Both the position numbers and the translations under genes were made by a program. Shown here one piece after another: positions 13,063 through 26,000 of a stretch of DNA of 64,000 nucleotides. Under the pieces are notes generated by a model. The model was not told where the DNA came from. It saw only the letters and a list, made by a program, of their open reading frames with translations, and did not search any database. Every line of letters begins with the position of its first letter. Positions within the stretch are counted from its first letter, which is position 1. Source of the stretch: Rotaria macrura. Lineage: Eukaryota; Rotifera; Eurotatoria; Philodinida; Philodinidae. Location: contig OENT01000639.1 in the NCBI GenBank assembly GCA_900239685.1, positions 25,727 to 89,726 of the forward strand. Direction: 5' to 3'.

Positions 13063-14374
13063 ATGCAGTTTCATCGGTTAATACTACTTCTGTCTATTTT
13101 CACTTGTCCTTTATTGACAAAAAGTGAAATCACACCAAGTCTTTTAAATAAATTCGAATTACCTCATGCCGGTTTTTCAAGCCTTCTACGTACATGGACA
13201 TTGAATTTTACATCATGGTCTTTAGTTATCTCGTGTTTTAATGCGATCCCAGAAACTACCGATTATGTTTATAGCGTGCCAAATATTGGACAGCAGCTAA
13301 CAACAAAAATTACCCCAACACTTGTTACTAATCGTATTACATGGCCCAATGGTATAGTTGCAGCAGATCAATTAGTTGAATATTCAATGATTGTTCCAAG
13401 CGGTTTTCTTGTTCCCGGCAAAACTAAAGGAAATCTAAATTTCATTTCGGACAAAACTCAGGTATCGTTAGTACCCGATGATAAAAAGAATTGGTTTTAT
13501 CATGATGCTGACTTTAAAGATATGGATGGCGATGGTCATATTGATATTGTAACTGCACGTGCCAATGTTCCAATTATCGGCAATCCAACAACTCAATTAG
13601 TTTGGCTGAAAAACCCTGGAAATCAAACGATAACCGGTCCTTGGAAACTTAATTATTTATTGACTGACGGTGGACCGGACATTCAAGTTCAATTTTTTGT
13701 AGTTGATTCATTACAGGTATCCAACAAATCGACGTGTTATTCTTAAATTTTAATGCTCATTTCAACGGTTCTAGGTTCTCTTTGGTAATTCATTTTTTCA
13801 ACGTAAACTTCAAATGTTCTGGTCTGATTCAGATCCATTATGGAATGATACGAAAACATTACATGTACGTCATATTGACTATGATGCAAGTCTATATGCA
13901 TACGTACAATTAAATATGGATCTTAATGGTGATAATAGACTAGATTTACTCGTTACTATAAATGATGAATTTAATGGTTCACTAGTTGCTTATGAACTTC
14001 CGCCAGTAGGTGAAATTCGCACAGGAAATTTCGTAAAACACGTTCTTGCTAGTGGATTCAAACCACTCACTCAAGCCAAAGGTCGAGGAGCACCTGGGCA
14101 AGCTATTGCAGTTCAATTCTACTCACTTAATCTACGAAAGAAACCGATTCTAATACTATCAGGTGATGATGACGGTTGTGTATATTTAATAGAGGCAATG
14201 CATGATGATGATCCATCGAATTGGGATTATTCAACGAAGAAAATTCATCAATCCCAAAAATCTACGATCGGTCAAGTTAGTCTTGAAGATGTTGATAATG
14301 ATGGTCATCTAGAAATGTTTGTACCAGCTTATAATGAAGGCATAGTCTATATTTATCGTCTAATTGACCAATAG
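13063..14374 (+). CDS. Secreted FG-GAP/VCBS repeat protein
   Basis: Two exons, 13063-13716 and 13775-14374, split by a 58-bp GT-AG intron (TTACAG|GTATCC ... TTCTAG|GTTCTC, phase 0), give a 417-aa protein. I start at the second in-frame ATG (13063) because it begins directly with a signal peptide (hydrophobic LILLLSIF near residues 7-14); the first ATG at 12994 would put 23 polar residues in front. Three DxDxDG-like calcium-binding loops typical of FG-GAP/VCBS beta-propeller blades are visible: DMDGDGHIDIV at about 153, DLNGDNRLDLL at about 267 and DVDNDGHLEMF at about 390, plus SGDDDG near 347. AATAAA lies at 14464-14469. The family usually forms extracellular propellers; the ligand is unknown. 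Such proteins in bdelloids can be of foreign origin, which the sequence alone cannot decide. Confidence 0.87.
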
Positions 14375-15433
14375 AAACAGTACGATTGTTAATCGAATTT
14401 TTTCTATTTTTTATGTTCAGTTTGTGTTTCTTTTCTGGCCTCATTATTTAATTGAATTAAAAGAATAAAAGTAATGCCAACGAATTAACTGAAATCACAT
14501 GGGGTATTTCAAAAGGGTTTTCTTCACGTTACTTTTCATTCGACCAATGATTGTAGTGTTTTGTAGTATTCGAACCAAGGTTGCTTAGCGTGCTAAATTT
14601 ATTTTTCTGATGTCGAATTTTCTTGATGACTTTTTGAATATTTTCCCATTGGCCTATATATAGCAGCAGTAACGAGCTTAGGCGTATGATTCACAGATAA
14701 TGGAATTTAGATGCGCCGTATAAGTTTCAACTAGAATGAATTTGTCTCTTACGAAACGTTCAACATCTAAAACAACAGGGATTTACTCTCAATGAGTACA
14801 GTATACCTACATCGAATCTACTTGAAAAAATAAATATCACGAAAAACGACTACACATTAATTACCAAAGCTATATTTCATGGAATAGACCCTTAGGATAT
14901 AAAACTCATACGTTGCTAGTACTTACGAATTTAAAAAAGGATCCTTGTTGGAAACCAGTGACAATTGAACTTTTTTATTAATATTAATCTTAGCTTGAAA
15001 TCGAAATTCTTCAGTGTTAATTAGCCCAGTTTTGGTTACAGTGGGATACAGCTTGTGCTGCTGATGGTCTCCTTTTGTAAAACTAGGTACAATTTGTCAA
15101 GATCATAGCTATTTTTTTTCATTTATTTTTGTATTCCCAAAAAGTATAGTTTAATGTTTTTCTTTAAATGTATTAAAGTTTAAGTTGAAACAAATAGTTA
15201 AATAATTACTGAAACAAATTTATTGCAACAATACGAATTCGTCTATTGAAAAATTCAAACCAGCAACCAAAAGATTTTGTTTCTAACAATCAGATTCCAG
15301 AGTAGAAAAGGTCTCATCGAAATTCAGAGAAAAAATTGCGGATTTTTGAATTATTATTAATTAGTTTCAATAAAACAAAAAATTATGAAAATATCTAATA
15401 CATTTCTTGATCAAAGAATGCTCGGTATCGGTG

Positions 15434-15817
15434 TTATTTTACAAAACTTGAGATTAAATGAAAGATGCTTATAGTTTTTTCCCATATTTTCATCAACATG
15501 GACACCTGTATCCTGAACAACCCAGGAATTAGGTATCTTGGACGCAATAGTCGGGTAACAAAATCCCTAGTCATGACTGAACTTTCGATTGTTTTGATCC
15601 ATTCTAAGTGCGATGTAATATTCAACTTGTAGAGCTTCTTTGGTTGGATCAACCCGAAAACCCTTAAAATGACTAGTTGTATTTTCAAAGCTAATGCGTG
15701 CTCCCAGTCACATGCTGAATGATAACAATTTTCTTTGCGAATAAATTTCAAATAAGGATTCATTGGAAGTGTTGTCCTTAGCATTTGCCTTGTATCAGAA
15801 AACATTGCCATCACCAA
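15434..15817 (-). pseudogene. Decayed unknown ORF
   Basis: An open frame of 127 codons on the minus strand. A neighbouring frame over the same bases reads more like a real protein (HFKGFRVDPTKEALQVEYY, then NSWVVQDTGVHVDENMGKN) but is broken by several stops. This looks like a degraded coding region with frameshifts; I do not recognise the family. It has no convincing start or splice sites. Confidence 0.25.
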
Positions 15818-16534
15818 TTAGAAAATCATGCATATAGCCAGTTGCTCGTATTGGTCCATTATTCGAGCACTTATCTTTGCCTATCGATATCGAAGTGGTC
15901 GCATTTTTTCACAGTAGTATTGCAAATATCTAGCTTGATGGTCGTCAGAAAATTTTGAAACACCAAATCTGCTCTTATCTCTACTTGTCTAGATTCAATT
16001 TAGAACATTCACCTCATATTTTATTATTTGCCATTAGTCAGGATTTTATTTTCGTCCACACTGAAAGTAACCTATACAGTCGTATCTACGATATTTTTAT
16101 TGTATCAGAAGTTCTCTGAAGATGGTGCCAAGAACAATCTATAAAATTTTCATCTATTAAAAGAAACGAGAAAGCAGTCTTCATTGTCGTAAACGTAAGA
16201 ATTTTTTGTATTTCTTTGTGACTTCAAAGTCAATCTCTGCCCACTAAGAATTTCTATCAGTATTTGTACTAAAATTATTGCAATCGAGTTTGATCGTTCT
16301 GAATAGTGAGAAGAGACATTCTACTTTTATAAGTATCTTCTATACTGTAAACAGAACAAATATATCTTAACTCTTTGGCTTTCGGCAACGCTTATATGAG
16401 TCCTATTATTTCGCCAATTAATTACAAAAGTACATAGTTATCAGACAATCTTTTCTGTGCTAGATTTTGTAAATCTTTCTTCACTGATCATTTTTGTCGA
16501 AAGAATCTTGCAATTCGATCAATAGATCACGCTG

Positions 16535-16611
16535 ACGGGGTCAAAATACTGAAAAATCTCACACAACTCTGTCTGCTAGAGCTAGGAGATTTTTCAATAT
16601 TTTGACCCTCG
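16535..16611. repeat. Small palindromic element
   Basis: GGGGTCAAAATACTGAAAAA at the left is mirrored by TTTTTCAATATTTTGACCCT at the right around a short spacer of about 30 bp, so it can form a hairpin with arms of about 24 bp. It resembles a minimal foldback/MITE. No gene overlaps it. Confidence 0.55.
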
Positions 16612-16996
16612 TATCATTATTTATTGATCAAATTGAAAAATTCCTTTAACCAAAATAATCATCGCAGACAACTTTACAAAGTCTGATACAAGAGTGACTT
16701 TATGAGAACTTTGTGGTTTTGCAATTGACTATCCGTGAAAGTGTCCATGAAAGTACCCAGGGATATTCCAGAAATATCAGAAAGTTCCATAATTGTATTG
16801 TTCATATTCAGCTTATGGATTATTATTTGTACTCGAAAATTCCATTTTCAACGGGCTTTCATTTCATATAAAAATTCCTTAATATACTTTGCTGCGTTGA
16901 TTGACTTGTATTTCCCTAGAAAAACACTTTTGTGCACCCCTATATTTTCGCAGTAAAAGCCAGGTCTCAAAGGCATAATGTTGTGTGGAACTTTTT

Positions 16997-17002
16997 TTTA
17001 TT
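16997..17002 (-). promoter_or_regulatory. Poly(A) signal of the minus-strand SAM-macro-TIR gene
   Basis: AATAAA on the minus strand, about 57 bp past the stop codon at 17059-17061. Confidence 0.5.
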
Positions 17003-17058
17003 TGATAAAGATATAAATTATGGAAAATAAAAGAATTTAAAAAAATGAACTTTTATAT

Positions 17059-20000
17059 TTAGTCGTTTTTCGATGATTTGGCTTCGAAATTAAAAAATAC
17101 TGACGGATTTATCCATGCGATTGATCGATTTGTCGTGTCGAACACTCCATTCCAAGGAAATTTCAATGGAAGTTCCGTGTCGTTATGTGCTCGTACTGTT
17201 TTACGTGATTCAATTTTAATTTGTGGAAATGGACATGGTCCAAACATCACTGTTGGATAGTGACGAATATTCTGTTTCGATGATAAGCTTGATGAATACT
17301 TGTAATCTTTACAGAACTTTTTAAATTCAAATTCATTTCTTTGATGTTGTTCGGCAAATCGTAATCTAAATCTGAGTTTTTCACTTTGCGTCAAGGAAAT
17401 TCTCCGAACAGGTTTTTCAGGAATAATAATTTTGGGTTCATAAATTGTTTGGGACATTTTACGTTTTGCACTGTGATGTGTTTCGAGTTTTTCTTCAGAA
17501 GAAGTTATATAAGAACTTCTTCTTTGATCGGATGTTGTTAGGGAATCGACCTTGTCATAGTTATTGGTACCACTTAATTTATCACTTGGAGTTTCTCGTT
17601 GACTTGGTGTATGGATTTTTGTTGATGTTGCCTCACTACTAGCAGGACGAGAGTTATCCTGGCTTGAAGTACAATCTAATTCAGTTTGTATTGAATAATG
17701 TTGACACAAAGAAAATAGAAGAGAAGAACGTTTTTGAACTGCATCCAACATAGGAAATATTGCGTTATTAAAATCCCCAGTGAATGTAAATGGTGGAATA
17801 TTTAATCGTGTTTTGAAATTTTCTATTTTGCTTAACCATTGTTTATATGATAATATTCCGATATCTAATCTGACTGATTGGATGAAGTCATCTTTCATTT
17901 GTTGAGAATTCGTAGTGGATGGGTTTCCGGTACCTAGTCATATTGACAAACGTAAGAAAAAAACTTAATCAATTTACAGATACATACAGAAGCGTGACTT
18001 ATGTTTAGAAAAATATTTGTCACATTGTTTTTCTTTTGCATGGAGAATGTCTTGTATTTTTTCAACAATATCTTTTTCATCATCTTCAGTTATTTTTTCT
18101 TTTTCAATTTTCAGCATTCTTTTAATGTTTTTTTCATATCTTGATTTCTTTTGTTCTGGCGTTAGAAGAAAATAAAATGCATTGTTGTTATTTTCGAACG
18201 ATTTGACGAGTTCACTTTGATGTGATGTGTTCGATCGATTAGATTTCTGTCCAAGTGAAGATACATAATTGTATCCTATGCATTTTAACTGAAATTAAAA
18301 ATGAGATAAAATTACATGATCGATCCAAGAATAATAACTATTTCACGTATGAAACTTGAAAAATTTATAGTAAGAATCCTTCGTTTTATTCTTGCTGACA
18401 TTAGGCTTGAGTACTCTTTTAGCGTCAAAACGTTTTAATGAATGACTATGATTATTTGCTTCCTCTCAAATGACGACTTGACAGAGGAGTTCTTAATTTT
18501 AATAGAAAACATAGAATGGAAGAAAGAATATGTTCTTTATATAGAAATAATAGCATTGATGATGTATTTCGATTATAAGAAAGATGATTATATAGATAAA
18601 ATGCAATGAAAATTCTTCTGAATGAAGAAAACTTAGAAAGCAACAACATGAATGTATTGTCAAAGTGAAAGAGAAATCATGTAATCGACCTCTTACAAGG
18701 AATGAAATGAGTGCTCAACATTAACGAATATTGTTCGCTAAATCATCGGAAGTTCTGTCTAGCCCGGTGTGTCGATCTTTATTTTTTCTATTGCTCTAGT
18801 CCAAATTATTGATTTTCTATATGAAAACTAGAAACAGCTAAATATGTTATTTTTTTCCGGTTCGTATATTTTGATGAACTTACAATTTTTAATAATAACT
18901 TATCATATTCTAAATTGAAATTATTTTCTGATCCAAATAATTGAAAGTAGGAATCTTTTTCAATTAACTTCTGTAACCATTCAATAGGCTCGAATCGTTG
19001 AACTTTCACTGGAACTATGCATTTTCCCATTTCAGCGATAAATTTTGCTTGCTTTTCACACGATTCATCTTGAAAATAACTTTCACTGACGCAAAGAATA
19101 ACACACACAGACTGTTTTATTGTTCTTATTGTTTCGTCGCATTCGATTAATTGATTTGACTTCATACATACAGAAAAGCCTTCATCCAGAAGACGATTAG
19201 CTAATCGTTGTGATATTATCGAATCATTCGGGGAATGACTTAATACTAAACTGAAATCTTTGAAGGACACCTGTTGTGATAGTAATGATGATAAATTTGT
19301 TTTCTCTTGAATAAATGCATTTATCAATTGATATTTTTGATGAACCTCATACGTATTATTAATCTGACCGTATAATACTATTCGGTTTTGATTATCTACT
19401 TTAGGTAAAACGCATACATCCTTTGAATATTTATAAAAAGCATTGATCATATACTGATTCCAATTTTGAAATCCATCCAAAGTCATTGTATAAGTAGATC
19501 GTTGTAAACAATTGTTTATCTTTTTTTCACATCGTGCACAATATTCAGGATCTGATGATATAATCGTGATGGTAATAACTAAAAACAAAACTCGAGATTA
19601 TAAATTTGGAAAGGACTTGCATAAATAATACAATTTCATACGAGTTTTTGAAAGTATTATTGCAAAATAACTTCTGAATTACGTCAATTTTTCTAAAACG
19701 TAGAATAACTGTTCTATCTACATCTATCGGAGCTAATTCTATTTTAATCAGCTGTTCCATTCGAAACAAAAAGGAGCTATTTTCATTCTCGTCACATTTG
19801 AAATTAGTGATGGTCGGCTTCACAGGAAAATTTATGTAGTATCATTAAATTCATTCATTTGAATGATTTTTTTGCTGATATCGCCGATGACGTAGGAATA
19901 ATTCAAGAAATCATAAAATTTATTTCTTATTTTAACTTATACGAGTAAGAAAATCAGATCGATACAACGATGAATGGCAATTTTCAAACTTTTATAGAAC

Positions 20001-23000
20001 ATCAATTTGAATGTCTATTGAAAAAAATATCATTTTGGGTTTTTGAGAATTTTTCAAAGCATCGACTTGAAAAACTCACGGTCATATTCATCTCATCTTA
20101 AAAAAACTACTATCATTTGTGTGATTCAACAATATGCTAATCATATTGAGATGTTCAGTTAGTTATAAGAAGAACTGACTTTGATTCTATAATTCTCCTT
20201 TTGTGTGTCAGTGACAATTAGTTATTTCTTCTCCTAACATCATATAAAAAGAAAAATGATTTCTTTATGACATCGTTAAAACTTTTCAATCTCATTTTAA
20301 TCACCTAGTGTAACAAACTTTATCACATTAGTATCATTTTGAGGTAGGCATGTACCATTGACAGTGCAGAACTGGCAACTGTGTACCAGTCTGGCTGGGT
20401 ATTTATATAACTGAACTCACTATCAAATAAGCAGGGGTACCCATTGTAAGTCACTATCAGGTATATAGAGTTAGGAGTACATAAGATATGCACGAATGCT
20501 AGTTAACTTGGTGCCAGATGGACTGGATATCTATTTAACCGATCTATAATGCAATCAATAGTTAGTAACTTCATTATATGAATGCATTATATAATATCTA
20601 ATCTTGATAATGAGTTGAATGATATAGATATCCAGTTAACTGACACCCTCTAGGAAAGATTGGTTTTCAGAATTTTCATATTTCATGAATACCTACAGTT
20701 AACAAATAGTTCCAATGAAAAAATGACTTGATAGTTAGAAATCTCTCCTCGTCAAAATCAGTTGTGTCCAAAATCTTACGAAAATAAATTAAGATACTAG
20801 ATGATCACGGTACAACAAATGGCTTGAATAATTCCTGATTTTAGTAACACTATAGTGTTGATCACATATGAATGACAACATGCTGGTCAAGTCTTACTTG
20901 ATGCTGGACAGCAAAAAATTCCAAAGCTATCCTTTGTTGTTTGTATCGTTTGAATAACATGTACAAATTGTTGATGTAATGTTTTTTGATCCGGTAATAC
21001 GACAAACAATACTTTTAGTGATACAGATGTCGTCAAATTAATTTGATTTATTGTTTCTTCAATCATTTCTTCGGCTAAGATTTGTTCATGTTTACATGAA
21101 TCAGGAACTGCAAAGGCAATCGATTGAATTTTTACATTCGCTTGATGACTATCCATGATAACATATTCAATCGATTTCGAAATAAATAATCGAATAGAAT
21201 CACATAGATGGTTTTCATCTGTGCTCATTGTCGGTAATGACCAATTCACAAATAAAATTTTTCTACAACTCAATTCACCACCCGTGGTTTCTGTAATGAA
21301 TGGTATTGAACTTATTTCATTTTCTTGTGCACTCGTTTGAATTAATGACGGCTGTTCAATAATGTCACCGGCTCGTTCAATTAGACTTTCCTTCAAGCCG
21401 AATGATGTCGACGGCACAATGATAATATCAATCTAGAATTACTGTGAATATTGAAAATTTCAAGAAAGTAAAAACAAACTTTTTGTAAAGCAATATCACC
21501 CATAACAACTTCAATTGATCCATTGGCTAATTTCGTTTGCGTGAAGATGAACGGTGATGAACATAATAAATTGGACTGTTCGATCATGGATTTCGATATG
21601 ATCGTCGTATTTTCATCGGATCTCGGAATGGAATAAGATTTTACTCTCGTCTTCACTTTTAATTCACAATAGCAATGGGTTTTTCGAGCTATATTTTTTA
21701 TAGTTGAACATAGTTTATCAGCAGTATCATAATAAAATTCGGTAGTTTTCAATGTAACCCTGTGTAAATTAGATAACACATTTGAGACGAAATTTTGAAT
21801 TTCATCTTTTAAACTTTCTGTTGTAATAAATTGATTGTCTAAAAAATGAAAAGTAAAATAACCATCTGGAAAATCACTTCCCCTGCAATAGAGCGCGTCG
21901 TGAAAATCATTTGACAGGTAGTCAAGCTAAATCAAAGAAAATATAGTTTCATGAATTCATGAAGAAAACATAAATATATAGTAAGTATTTAAAGCAGAAC
22001 AAGATTCAACGTGTTCTTCATAGATTTAAAATAATGAATGCAACTATGTATTAAATTACTGTCCTCTGTCAGAAGTGTAGTTACTTCACTTGTTTAGCCA
22101 CTTGCAACTTCTCTATGTACTTATCCATAATGTACATTGTCTGTGAGAATGAGACTAATCTATTATCAAGCAGAAAAAGGATCATTCAAACAACAAGCGA
22201 TCGAAAAGTCTTTGAAGAAATGTCAAACACTGTTAGACCCTGTTGTCAACTTCTAATTCAACTGATATTTTTCTTATTGGAAAGAGCAATGTCTGAACTT
22301 CAAATCTTGTAGCAAACACATATTTACAGGACCAACTTGAAAAGGAAGAAAAGCCAAAAACCAAACGCCAGTACACAATTTCTTACAAAGCCGCCATCTA
22401 GCAGCATCATTTTCAATTATTATTGATTTTGTTTTTAATGAAAGAATGAAAAAATAATGAACCATGAAGGTTTTCGTAGCACCGAGGATACTCTTTTCAA
22501 TGATGTATTGGAAGTGAAATTTGTCGTTGCCTTTTACGCTAAAATATTGCTTTTTGTGAACGAGATTGAAAATTTTGGTCGCTCTCGTTATCTGACCATT
22601 TGAAAGAATAAAACAATAATTTATTGAGTTATTTTTCCGTTAAGTCTCTAAGATCTGATATATTTCGAAATAGCTAACGCGAACAACATTGAATTCATGC
22701 ATGGTTGCTGAAGATGCTCGCTGATATTAATGCAAACTGACAGATCTTGTAAAAAGTCTATCTTAAAAAAATGTTGTTTTGAAATTATTTCATGAAAGAA
22801 TCAAGGAAGGATCTAAAAACTTTTAACAAAGTTGATATCGATAGTTTTTGATGTTGTACATGCTGGTGTCTTTTTTGTTAAAATTCGATTCATGCAATCC
22901 GACATTTCTTAGGAATACAGATTTTTGCAACTTGCAAGAATTTTTCTACTGGAGTTTGGTTTATGGCCTTTTCTCCTTTCCAGGTTTGTCCTGAAAGTAT

Positions 23001-26000
23001 GTATTTGCTACAAGATTTGAAGTTCAGACATTGCTCTTTCCAGTAAGAAAAACTATCAGTTGAATTAGAAGTTGACAACATGGTCTAACAGTGTTTGACA
23101 TTTTTCCAAAGACTTTTCGATCGCTTGTTATGACATATATTGATTTTTGACTAGTGTGATTATATTCGTCATCTAGGTAAAATACGTAACTAATAATGAT
23201 AATTCAGAATCGAATCTGTTAGTCGAGATAAACAATGATAAGTCATACAAACATAATTCAAAAGAATAGAAATCTACAATATGCTTGACGAACGAATCCG
23301 AAAACATATTCAATAAGAGAACTATCGGTTTGAAATCAAGAAAGGTATCGTCATTTCAAAATGACATGAACTAAACTCATCGGCTAGGTACAATCGTAAT
23401 TAAAACTAAAATAAAAACGTACAATAAATACCCATGTAAAAAAATCGATTTTAATCATACACCTTTAATCAATACTTTTAGCTTTAATAATTACAACAAA
23501 ATCAGATGATAATCGATTTTTTGATTATTAATGCTGATTTTTTTACATATTTTTTTACATGGGTAGCTTATGTATCAATCTTTCCGTGAACGATTTATCA
23601 CTCTTCGCATTTCAAATAATAATTGAAATTTGTGATGGCTCAAGTAGTTTTAGGTGTAGACAAGTGAAAAATGTCTCACGAACAGCACGCTTAGTCGAAC
23701 TTCAGCGTACGACATCTGCACCGTGATAAGGATCGTGTTCTTCTAGATTTGTCTATATAGTAATAGCATGGCTTTCGTTAGCTTAGCCTATGGTTTTAGA
23801 ATTAATAGAACAAACTACATGGTTGAGATCAACCGAGTTACACCATACTTATTTAATTACAACTAAGTCAATAGATCGAATAATAAACCTGTTAAGAACA
23901 ATATTGCAAATGAATGTCAAGTGATAATTCGGTAGCGTAAAATTTCATAGAAATTCTATGTTCGATTGTGCATATTTTTGAATCTCTCAAATCCATACGA
24001 ACACCCAATTGATTTTTTTCATTTCCATGAATGAATAAACTAGTGATGTAGTCAGTTGATTAGCTAGTTGTTACTTTTTTTGTTTTGAAAATCTTTACAT
24101 TGGTTCTAGAAGTGAGATCATATGACAATAATTGCTTTATTCGATGCGACACTGAGCATATTGTTTATATGCTCTGGAATGTATATCAAATAACTCTATA
24201 TCAACTAATTAAATGCGTATGCTTTCTCTCGTTGACAGTTTGTACGCTTTACGTAGAATAGTAAGCCTAGTGAATATGAACCGAACGAAAAGCTTAGAAT
24301 TCTGATTGTATTTTTTAGTATATTTTAAACCGTTGGACTTTTATCAAGAGATAAAAAAGATCATGCTAGTCCCACTGAAAAAATATCAAATTATGAGAGA
24401 TTTCAATAGATTATAATCGGATTTTTCTGTACCGAAATCCAAATTATAATCGATTGAAAACGTCGAAACCAACGATGATTTGATTTTTAATCAAACAATA
24501 ATGTTTAAAACCCGGTAAAATTGTGATTAAACTCATACTAAATCCAGATCATATGATTTAAATCAAATCATCGTTGGTCTCGATGTTTTCGATCGATTAT
24601 AATTTGGATTTCGATACAGAAAAATCCGATTATAATCCAGTGAAATCTTGTTTAATCCAATAGTTTTTCAGTGGGACTGTTACCCGTTTCTCCCCCTCGA
24701 AGTTTTCGTGTAAGAAATAAGATACAATCAACACAATCTGTTCTTTCTTCATCGAGCGATACTTCCTTTATGATGAAACAGTTGTATGTTAACTTCAAAG
24801 GAATACTTTTTGTCTCCTCTACTAAGATATATTGCATCGTTTTCTTGTTAGTTGAAAAACATCAATTATTCAAGTGCAATTGAACTAGAAATAAAACAAA
24901 AACTTACTTGTTCACGTGACATTTCACTAAATTCGTATTTGTGCAATCGATATTTCTCGAAAAAATCCTTGAACTTTTGAAATATTTTCGTAACAAATTT
25001 TCTGTATCCGAAAATGCGAATTATTTCCTTTCCGTTTCCACTTCCAATATAATAGGGGCTACGTGTAATAGAAAGTAGTATACTGTCTTGTTCGTATTGA
25101 TTTATATATTTATGTAGTTCTTCTTTATATTTTTCTGTTGGACCGACTTCAAATTTGGATAGAACTCTTTTAGAATTTATATTTATAAATTCAACAGTTT
25201 GTAAATGATTGTTCGGTACTAGAAGAATATTCTTTTCTAGAATTTGATTTTGAAGGATGTTATCGATAAGATTGGCATCTTGACTTGCATTGAATTTGTC
25301 ATCGTCGAAATAATAAACTTCTAAGATTTTATTGTTGGATAGACTAAACTGACACATAGTAAATAGATGACTTTCATTATTTAGTATGTTTTGTATAATA
25401 TCAATTAATGTTAAATTAAATATCCATTTTTTAATTTTATTCTGATGAAACGATTTCATGTTAACCGATTTAAATAGATTTTTAAGAAAACTTCGAACGA
25501 TTCGAATTTCTTGTTTTTTTCCGATCAACTTGATTGTATAATTGAGTATTGATCCATCATCAGTCGAGTTCATTTGTTTAATCTCCATATCGAGTGGGCA
25601 TGTTTCTTGTTTTAAATAATTAATTAAATAGACAGGGAAATTTTGATTTCTGAAGAATTGAACTTGAATCTCATCATCGATCAAATAATTAAATTCACAT
25701 ATGTCTTTATCAGAGTGTTTCCTTTTAGATTTTTTCGAAACAATATCTTCGTGATATTTATACTAAAAATAAAATACCGATGCCTATAGAATAAAATACT
25801 AAGATCTACGTATACTTGCAAAGAAAAGGGCTTATTGAAATAAATGATTCGAGAATTTTGTAACATCATAAATTTTTAAATTTCTCATGCTTTCTAATTC
25901 GAAGTTCCTTAATCTAAATCTCTTTTAGCTCTACTTAATTGAATTCCTATCATATCTTCAAGCTTTCGAAAAACTATAAGAGAAAGACTCGACGAAAATT

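Larger units (their letters stand above)
14470..17000. other. Intergenic, mostly unrecognised
   Basis: Between the FG-GAP gene and the 3' end of the minus-strand SAM-macro-TIR gene. It contains a decayed open frame at 15434-15817 (-) and a small palindrome at 16535-16611. Otherwise nothing is recognised. Confidence 0.4.

Noticed and set aside
19545..19823. 92-codon open frame on the minus strand with coding-like composition
   Set aside because: It overlaps the 5' end of the TIR exon in a different reading. The intron acceptor at 19579 gives the phase conserved in the paralogue, whereas including this segment breaks it. An alternative exon cannot be excluded.
25816..25869. Possible first exon (ATG ATG) before the KH-like exon of the minus gene
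   Set aside because: A stop lies just upstream in that frame with no acceptor between. The SAM exons at 27357-27802 join to 25762 in phase 0, and the paralogue also starts with SAM.
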